Below, piece after piece: positions 57,209 to 64,000 of a stretch of 64,000 nucleotides of DNA; within the stretch, counting starts at the first letter, position 1; every line of letters starts with the position of its first letter. The stretch comes from Bimuria novae-zelandiae CBS 107.79 (Eukaryota; Ascomycota; Dothideomycetes; Pleosporales; Didymosphaeriaceae). The notes below the pieces were generated by a model. It ran no database searches. It was not told where the DNA came from and saw only the letters and a program-made list of their open reading frames with translations. Both the position numbers and the translations under genes were made by a program. Location: contig ML976690.1 in NCBI GenBank assembly GCA_010015655.1, forward strand, positions 181,503 to 245,502. The letters run 5' to 3'.

Positions 57209-57757
57209 CTACTTCGCGTGGCCGTTCATAGCTGCCTCATAGCAAAGGTCATTAGCCTCCTCGGTCATCTCAAACCTAATACCCTCACCTTGCAGCCGCT
57301 GTTTCCCATCATTGCCGACAATGAACGTGTTTGGTTCCCGGATGCCCACATAAACCGTTCTCAGTTTCTCCTTCAAGGCCACAATCCTGTCACAGCAGGT
57401 GCGATTGCCGCTCAACCTTGCAGTACAGGGCTCCATTGTGGTATGCAATACCGTATTGGTAGTAAGGAATTTAATAATCTGCTCTTCGGCGCGTACAACT
57501 GAAAGACCGTTGCTTTGAGTAACCTTCATGAAACAACACTGCTCGGCGCGGGTGTTGCCCATCTCGGCTTCCTTGTAGCCGGGGAGCTCGGTCGAATAAC
57601 CGGTTGAGAGAATACGGCCAGTATCGCCGTCGACGATAACAGCGCCAACGCAGAACTTGTCGGGCCCGGGTGGTGAGAGCCGAGCTTGGTCTACGGTGTA
57701 GTGCATGAATGCTTTGTGGTCTCCTGGTGCGATTGTTGGATGCGTCATTTTCGCCAT
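57209..57757 (-). CDS. Cytidine/deoxycytidylate deaminase-like protein, zinc ligand altered
   Basis: 182 codons from ATG 57757 (MAKMTHPTIAPGDHKAF). The longer frame upstream has only a TTG start. Deaminase-fold motifs: FCVGAVIVDGDTGRILSTGYSTELPG, then TRAEQCCF (R70-A71-E72), where the family has His-Ala-Glu, and EPCTARLSGNRTCCDRI with the zinc cysteines C111 and C121/C122. Length and layout fit the fungal RIB2/CMP-deaminase-like group that acts on a pyrimidine base or nucleotide. The His to Arg change removes the third zinc ligand while Glu72 stays, so catalysis is doubtful unless the zinc site is rearranged. It is a single exon with no stops. A recent pseudogene, still open, is possible. Confidence 0.75.
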   Translation of the reverse strand: MAKMTHPTIAPGDHKAFMHYTVDQARLSPPGPDKFCVGAVIVDGDTGRILSTGYSTELPGYKEAEMGNTRAEQCCFMKVTQSNGLSVVRAEEQIIKFLTTNTVLHTTMEPCTARLSGNRTCCDRIVALKEKLRTVYVGIREPNTFIVGNDGKQRLQGEGIRFEMTEEANDLCYEAAMNGHAK

Positions 57758-59170
57758 AATACAAGGGGGGAAATTTTCTGTTCGGAGGACGTATTGCTTG
57801 CGAGTGTATATTTGAATGAACTTCACTCGTTTGAGAAAGGCAGTGTAATTGAGCAAACGAACGGCTCACGCAGGGCTCGCATTGAAGTAAATGCACCGCT
57901 GGAACAAAGTGGGGACGCTACGTCAAAAGACGCTAGATCCTTCTGATCCTGATCTAAGGCTTACTTCTACGCTTCCCTTTCACAACAAGAATTCCAACAA
58001 GGCACCATCAGATCTTATAAGAGCTAGCCCAGTTGCATCTTCATTTTACTGTGACGATTTTCGCGATTCCGACCCTACCCCACCCAACATTGCGTACAAT
58101 TCTTCCAATACTGTCTCCTTCTCGCAGATTGGCTGCACTGTATTACTGACAATTAAATTCGATTCCATGTGCCGCAGCTTGGTCGTGGGAAGGCGCCGGC
58201 CTAGGCGTTGTCCTAGATGCTTGCGGAGAAGACTCCATGAGCATAAGCTTGGAGCCCCCATCCCTCTAAGTCTTCAGAGTATTAACGAACACCGCTATTT
58301 TCAATACACTATCACCGCAATTCTTACCGTCTCTGCCGCAAACATCAACTTCGGCGCTTAAGCTGCTCGCGACAACAATCGGCCCCTTCTCGAGCTGGCT
58401 CACCAGGGAGAGTACGGAAAAAGATATTCTAGCCAAGGCCATTTTGGTTGCACGTATAATCGCTTTCTTCCTTTCTTTCGATTCTTAATATCGGAAGCCG
58501 GGTCGCGTTCAATGCGAGTCCATCGCATCAAATTATCCCACTTATTATGCTCACGCACTTCTGTTGGCTTTCATGCACGCTCTACCGTCATCTGTATTAA
58601 CCTAAACTCCTGCCTCTATCTTTATGGAGCTTGGGTAGGGGTACCCGATTGTTAGGAGGTGCACGTGGTGGCGACAATGCTATTGGTCTTTTGTGAGTCG
58701 TATTGGCTTGTTTAGAACAATACCGAATGGCGAGCTTGAGAACATGAGCATGACGAGTATTTGGTTATGTATAAAAAAAACAAGAAATACAAGAAGGAGA
58801 AATTGTACCATCTGTTGAACATTCACACCAATTTTCCAAATGCAATGGTCACTCACACTTTCAATAATTAGTTACCTGGTCGAGCCATCTTATGAGACAC
58901 TCTCGAATCTCCACTGACTCTGTTGTTGACAGCTTCACACATCCATTCTCGCCTGGTCATATCAGATATCATGGATGCCCTTAAGGATATTCTTCCAGTG
59001 ATGAAACCCGGATTCAAGAAATGCTGGTGCTCATTACCGATAAGTTCAAGCCCGAAGGCATACATGTGTACTTTACCCAACACCCATGTGCCTGAAACTG
59101 TTCTTGCTGCATCGGCAGATTCTGTTATTTTACTCTAAGAAGTTCTTGAGGTGACACTTCTTTCCGATTT
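57758..59170. other. Intergenic, no gene supported
   Basis: 1.4 kb. The ORF at 57891-58361 has no domain. The last 250 bp (ORF 58923-59138) could be the 5' end of the broken F-box-like gene that follows. Confidence 0.45.
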
Positions 59171-59730
59171 ATGCCGACTAAACGACAAGAAGTTAGGACG
59201 AGCTGCAGCTCCAGATTCTCGGCTATTTTTCAATCTCTGATTCATGGTTGCAAAAGCTTCTACGCAATATTCGAAGACACCACTCCGATTGTGTACCTTC
59301 ATGAATTCGAGAGGAAGCTTGGGAATCGGCTTATCCCGCTCCTAGCGGTTCCAGAGACTGCAAAACTAGCCACTCAAGTGTACTACGCGATCAGCACATT
59401 TTGCATCTGTCGGGGAATCGAAAAACAGCGCGGCTCCAGGCTTCCGCCATGCCATGGTTTGACCCACATCCGTCAGATTCAAGTGCATTTCCGCGTTCAT
59501 CGTGGAGATTGGAACTACCTCGTCCGATTCAGCACTTTGCGAGTCCTCCCTATAGTCTAAAGCACCTTCGCATCACACTGTTAGACTGCAATGGATTCTT
59601 CGACGGAAATCGTGTATCAAATGAGTACCTATTGACAGATGAGTGGGGCTCAAAAGTGGACAGAAAAGTCGATTGTATTGTGTGTGTGCTGAGACTAGCT
59701 ATCTATAGTACACGAACAGAGAATCGATGA
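59171..59730 (+). pseudogene. F-box-like hypothetical, broken paralogue of 60350-61135
   Basis: Two overlapping frames (59171-59560 and 59401-59730) together follow the order of parts of the intact neighbour: EFERKLGNRLIPLLAVPETAKL resembles EFSKVGSAFHNLLTSTRKISKL, and SLKHLRITLLDCNGFF resembles GLNHLDITLKDFDCLK. The frame changes between them around 59400-59560, so at least one indel or lost splice site is needed. The true 5' end is unclear. No function is claimed. Confidence 0.4.
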
Positions 59731-60349
59731 CTAAGCAGATGCGGTGGACCGTAGGGTCACCGGGGCAACTGACACCTATGGTAGCTTCCTTTCTTAAAAC
59801 ACATTTAGCTACCTAGATAGGCTTTCCAAAACTAACAATCATGCTCATCTCCTACCTTCACGAGAGAACACGTTGGAACATCGCCTTTGATAAGGTCCAG
59901 CTAGTGTCTACAGAAAAGAAGATGAAGGAGGAGCTTATCGGTAACGGGGGCTAAAAAATCAAGAGAATAGAGTGGGTGTGAGTCTGAAATCTACAGGCAC
60001 CGACATGAGCAAAGGGAATTGAGGAGGCAACACTGAATGCCGAGGCGCTGGATGGACAGGACTTGGATTTTCTTGTAATGTAGCATTGACTTTCAATTTG
60101 GTCATACGCTCTTACATATCCATGGTCTTTCCTTTAGGTACTAGTCCTCAGGTACTTGCAAATGATTGGGGTCTCACTGGGAACCTCCAAACTGTCCCAT
60201 TTGCCAAGAAACAGTATTCACAAATCCACGAACTGATTCATCAAACTTCAAAATGGTGCATATAAAGACCTATCTCATGCTCGGTTTTGCTTTAACCTCA
60301 GATCTCGTAGTTGCATATTGTTGTTGCCAGGTTGGTCATTTCAGCCAGC
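59731..60349. other. Spacer between the related F-box-like genes
   Basis: 619 bp. A short ORF (60166-60429) overlaps the next gene's start in another frame. Nothing else seen. Confidence 0.45.
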
Positions 60350-61135
60350 ATGGTAGATCAAAATTTTTCTGCTTCCGTACCCTTTCTACCAAAACAGACA
60401 GATTCCGGCGTTCTAAAGGGCTGGAATAAGATACTAAGGGAGCTAAAGCTACTTGTGATCGACATGGTTCTTGAAGATTTCTTGTCCAAGCGTACAGACC
60501 AGCCCCTCAGAAAGAACCCCTATCCTGATCGAATCAATTACATGTGGCACAAGGAATTTTCGAAAGTCGGAAGTGCTTTTCACAACCTTTTGACTTCGAC
60601 TAGAAAAATTAGTAAGCTCTTACTTGAATCTTACTACGGCAAAAACCTATTTATAATACGTGCGTTCCGGGCTAACGAACCCTCGACATTTATCTTCTGG
60701 ATTCCAAAATTGTCCTTGGACAAATACAACCACAAGCTACATATCTGCCCACGGCCATCCCATCAAGACTTTCATGTTCTTACTCTGCTCGGCTCTGGTT
60801 TTTATGAAGGGTTGAATCATCTCGACATCACTCTCAAAGACTTTGACTGTCTCAAAAACACCTATTATGATCCCGAAGAAGTATGGCCAGACTGGAAGAT
60901 GTTTGAGTTACCGAATTTTACGGTACCCACCCGATTTTTCAGGCTGTATTATTGGGGAACCACACAATGTACAAGCACCCCTAGTTTTGCTCGCAGGGAA
61001 CGATTACTTCAAAAGATACAAATTCGTGTACCCGATGGTTCAAGGGTCATAGAAAGCAAGTTCTCTAAACGTCCTCTGACATCGGGTAAAAGTGTCATCA
61101 TGATTGTGGAACGAGAGCAGATAATTCAGCAGTGA
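60350..61135 (+). CDS. F-box-like hypothetical protein
   Basis: 261 codons from ATG 60350; an upstream TTG extends the frame but is not a likely start. The N-terminal segment KILRELKLLVIDMVLEDFL resembles the leading helices of the degenerate F-box domains seen in many Dothideomycete proteins of the type (L)PRELRxxIY. The middle contains LNHLDITLKDFDCL, a single leucine-rich-like strand. No other domain. The sequence is AT-richer than the housekeeping genes here. A broken relative lies directly upstream, so this is a small local duplication. An adaptor role in ubiquitin ligation is only an inference from the N terminus. Confidence 0.5.
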   Translation: MVDQNFSASVPFLPKQTDSGVLKGWNKILRELKLLVIDMVLEDFLSKRTDQPLRKNPYPDRINYMWHKEFSKVGSAFHNLLTSTRKISKLLLESYYGKNLFIIRAFRANEPSTFIFWIPKLSLDKYNHKLHICPRPSHQDFHVLTLLGSGFYEGLNHLDITLKDFDCLKNTYYDPEEVWPDWKMFELPNFTVPTRFFRLYYWGTTQCTSTPSFARRERLLQKIQIRVPDGSRVIESKFSKRPLTSGKSVIMIVEREQIIQQ

Positions 61136-61409
61136 ATGTGTCTCTGGATGACGGGGTGCTGCGGGACAGTTGGAGACATGGTCTGACTCTGTATCAAGGT
61201 AATGTTCGACGGTAAGATTCAGGGTTAGCAGCATAATTTGCGACACTTCCAATTTCTCAGCATCAATAACGTATACTTGATCGTTTTCAAAGCGTCGTTT
61301 TCGTAACTGCTAGCATAGAGTTGTTGCGTATATAATTGGACAGTTTTCGCCAGTGATGCAATCGATTCAACCATAAAAACTTCGCAAAGTAAAGTGAATC
61401 CAGGATTTT

Positions 61410-61444
<35 letters not shown>

Positions 61445-63122
61445 AATAGAAATCTGGATGCTTGCACGACAATCTGATAACAATTTTAACCACAGCCTCA
61501 TATATGTCCGAGCTGAAATACGATCCTATCTCAACTTATATGCATTTATTCTGAGCTTTAATCAGCCACATAAGTCTCAGACAACGACTCAAGAACTTCC
61601 ATCCAACATTCATGCCATGCGTGCGGTGTGCGTAGTCTGTATGGGCCTTTGATGAAAAAGAAAGACTCGCGGCGCGAAGTCCACAAAGACTCTTTCGCTC
61701 GGGTTATTGCCCGTACGCCCTGTATTCGTCGTCTTCCCAATAGCTCTGTTGATGGTGATCATCTCCAATCGGCCCTTTTGGAAACGCAGCAAAGGAAGAT
61801 TAAATAATAGGAATCTGGAACCAGACCGTAACAGAATCGTTGACAATAGCGACGACGTTTTAAGGTCACTAGTCTCGAAAGGATAGTGGCCCGAGCAGCC
61901 CGACCGTGTTTAATCTGAGACGCGTGGACCAGATTTCTCTCGTGCTGGACAAGGCATGAAGTCTAGACTATCAAATGAAAAGCAATCTGAAGCGCGAAAG
62001 ATCCATTGAGCCAAATGGAGAAGCGACGGAGCATGAATTACGCAGAGGCTGAAAGCGACCGTGAGTCCGGAGTGGAGATATCCGCTGGAGGAGCAGGGTC
62101 CACGGACATGGGATGCTTGAACAATGCGCAACCTTGTCAAGCTTATGAGACGCATTCCTGATCGCTATGCTAGGCGGGCGATCGTTCGTACTGCTACTTC
62201 CTTGAAAATGCTCCTCTTGAGAGTACTGTGATAAGGCTATGCACAGAGATGCATTGTTGACGTACCTATGGTAACTGGGTAGGCAATCCTTCCGCGAGTC
62301 TCAGATACGGAAGGTGTCTCCCAAAACTACAGGCACGCTCTGCCAAAAGTAGGCACATTAGAATCCTGACAGGTGTGGGCAACAGATGTGTTTCGTGGGT
62401 AAATGCGTGATGGACCCTGTTGTTCTAGCGCGAACCTTGATTTATGAAAGAGGAGGGGAAGCTGTCTGGTTTGGGCTAAGCATCGGTAATCTACCGCTGG
62501 GAACAGGGGATAGGTACCGACGCTTGGTTTTAAGCTGTGGGTGGGGATATGTTGAGGCTAGACTTGGTCCTTGCCAATGATGCTTGGGCAAACATACTCC
62601 AAGAGGGGCCAGACTCATTCGATGCTGGAAAATCTGGAGCATGTGAAAAAACACGAAGGGAATAATACAATTTGTAAACGACTGACTATAACGTATCCAT
62701 GTCAAACCTGAAACAGGGATAACCGAGCCACAGCAAATTTCCGAACGACCTAACTGTCGATGATTCTTTCGCTGCTAGAGTACAAAGCATAGAATTATGA
62801 AATGATGCCAACTTTTTAGTTATGCTTTCCTAATCAAGGCGTCCTTCCCCGCACACTAGTGTAAAAGGGTGGCTTGACAGGAGCATCATGAATCATTGCA
62901 ACCGTTTCCAGGGTTCAGGAAGCCCCAGTTCGCAAGACGTGTCCAATGTCTGGCCATGTCTACGACAGTCTCTTGCCTCCAGAAGGCTCTGATCAAGGAT
63001 CCTGCTCGAAACCAGCTATAACAAACACGGTTGCGATCAACGGTCCGAATGGACGCTGTAAGATCTGTGAGAGCCACGCTAGGTGTACCTCGACATCATT
63101 ATTGCACGCCTCACGCCATTCT
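61136..63122. other. Intergenic, no gene seen
   Basis: 2.0 kb containing a 32-base poly(A) tract at 61411-61442 and small unsupported ORFs (e.g. 61610-61846, 62442-62705). Confidence 0.5.
61411..61442 (+). repeat. Poly(A) homopolymer, 32 bases
   Basis: An uninterrupted run of A preceded by GGATTTTC. No coding trace upstream that would show it to be the tail of a retrocopy. Confidence 0.9.
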
Positions 63123-63676
63123 TCAGGCAGTGGTAGGCTCCGACGGTGGTACCTTGCCACCTGTTGCCTCGATGGTCTTAATGATATCGCCTTCCAGCTC
63201 AGGAATACTCCGGATGAAGTCTCGCGCGAGTGTTGCCTGAAGTAACCGATACGCATCGTGGCGGCCCTTCAGCTGTTGATTCATGCGCTGCACCGTTTCG
63301 ACGAACTCTCTGGTGAAGATGTCTGGATTACGCGAGTTTTCGACATATGCGGTCACCTCGGGCGGGATGTCGATGTGTACGCTGGGCGCGGTCTGGGAGA
63401 GCTTCACTAGCTGTTCGATGAGGTGCGATCTGTATGCTTGGGTCAGCACGTGACACACGACTTCACATGCATATATCTCTCGTACATGTCCCGTCGCATT
63501 GCACCAATAGTAGGTGCACCTTGGTGGTCATAACCTTGAACGATGAGGTTGTAAAGACTTTGAACTATCTCCTTCATTTGATCTTCAACCACGACAATCG
63601 CTCCTTAGACCATCAGCATGCCATAACAGAGAATGGACATTGAGTATCGCGCACCGCTTGAATTGCTGGCGGCCAT
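63123..63676 (-). CDS. med10: Mediator complex subunit 10 (Med10/Nut2)
   Basis: Three exons (63676-63655, 63603-63486, 63429-63123; introns 51 and 56 nt) give 148 aa. The conserved Med10 sequence is clear: VEDQMKEIVQSLYNLIVQGYDHQG, then across the second intron RRDISHLIEQLVKLSQTAP, and IPPEVTAYVENSRNPDIFTREF, VQRMNQQLKGRHDAY, LARDFIRSIPEL. Med10 is part of the Mediator middle module that links activators to RNA polymerase II. Length and C terminus fit fungal orthologues. The first exon encodes only seven codons (MAASNSS) plus one base. Confidence 0.95.
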
Positions 63677-64000
63677 TTTGCTGATTTATGTCGAGTGGTT
63701 GATGTAGTCGGGCCGGTCAAGGTGCTGGACGATGGTGGTGAGGTCGAAGCGCCTATGCACAATTGAGAACGCCAAGATTTTCGGGCACAAAGTTATTCCG
63801 ACGTCACAGGCCCGCTCATATGCTTCCCGCGTTCACCATATTCACATACAGCCACACGAAGTACCGCAGACGGATAATCATACACACGGTTCTTATTTAA
63901 TTACTATTATAAGCACTCAACAGCATGAATATTACCCCATGATGGCAGTTGCGGCTGTTCGCGAGTCCAACCTCCCACGTTCAGGACCTTCAACAACGCA
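63677..64000. other. Med10 upstream region to window end
   Basis: 324 bp; the promoter side of med10. No further gene can be recognised before the edge. Confidence 0.5.

Noticed and set aside
57758..57856. N-terminal extension of the deaminase-like protein
   Set aside because: Begins at TTG; first ATG is 57757 and matches the family start.

Overview
The window reads as nuclear DNA of a filamentous ascomycete. Genes have very short GT-AG introns (most 44-60 nt), and recognisable products include an XlnR-family regulator, the TeaR cell-end marker, a GRR1-type F-box protein, Med10 and ribosomal protein eS12. There are pogo/Fot1 and Tc1 DNA transposons, and blocks of DNA carry the signature of repeat-induced point mutation (RIP: CpA to TpA). 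The mix of families suits Dothideomycetes or a neighbouring class, but I cannot place the species. I saw no tRNA, rRNA or CRISPR feature. All exon joins were worked out by hand from frame, splice consensus and family similarity.

Layout. 1-3.1 kb is a transposon island: a pogo/Fot1 element with 48-bp terminal inverted repeats and a TA target duplication, normal at its 5' end, RIP-ruined inside, and later hit by a solo LTR that is itself clean. 4.1-9.3 kb holds an allantoate-permease-type MFS transporter and a coiled-coil protein of unknown function. 11.3-12.7 kb is an apparently intact Tc1 element. 13.4-15.8 kb is a HET-domain gene with two nonsense codons. 16.4-18.5 kb has rps12 and a Ulp1-like cysteine protease.

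18.9-27.8 kb looks like a plant-cell-wall sugar neighbourhood: a divergent pair encoding a D-galacturonate reductase (GaaA/GAR2 type) and L-threo-3-deoxy-hexulosonate aldolase (GaaC/LGA1 type), followed by a seven-exon XlnR-family Zn2Cys6 regulator. 31.7-38.3 kb has a glutathione S-transferase, TeaR with a CaaX end, and a protein of unknown function with a hydrophobic N terminus. 39.5-45.6 kb is a graveyard: a secreted-protein gene with two stops, then a tandem pair of F-box/ankyrin pseudogenes. 46.6-53.9 kb holds an Ark/Prk-type kinase and a GRR1-type F-box/LRR protein. 54.7-56.9 kb has a degenerate membrane-protein gene and a fructosamine-kinase pseudogene split by a 172-bp solo LTR with an exact 5-bp target duplication. 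57-64 kb holds a cytidine-deaminase-like gene with an altered zinc ligand, two related F-box-like genes (one broken) and Med10.

The main theme is contrast. Housekeeping and catabolic genes are clean, while transposons, duplicated genes and HET/secreted accessory genes are inactivated, mostly by C:G to T:A changes that leave the reading frame intact. I found no convincing wholly new system. The most informative signals are the mosaic RIP of the pogo element, the six-stop but frame-intact ankyrin pseudogene, the LTR-split kinase and the galacturonate/XlnR neighbourhood.
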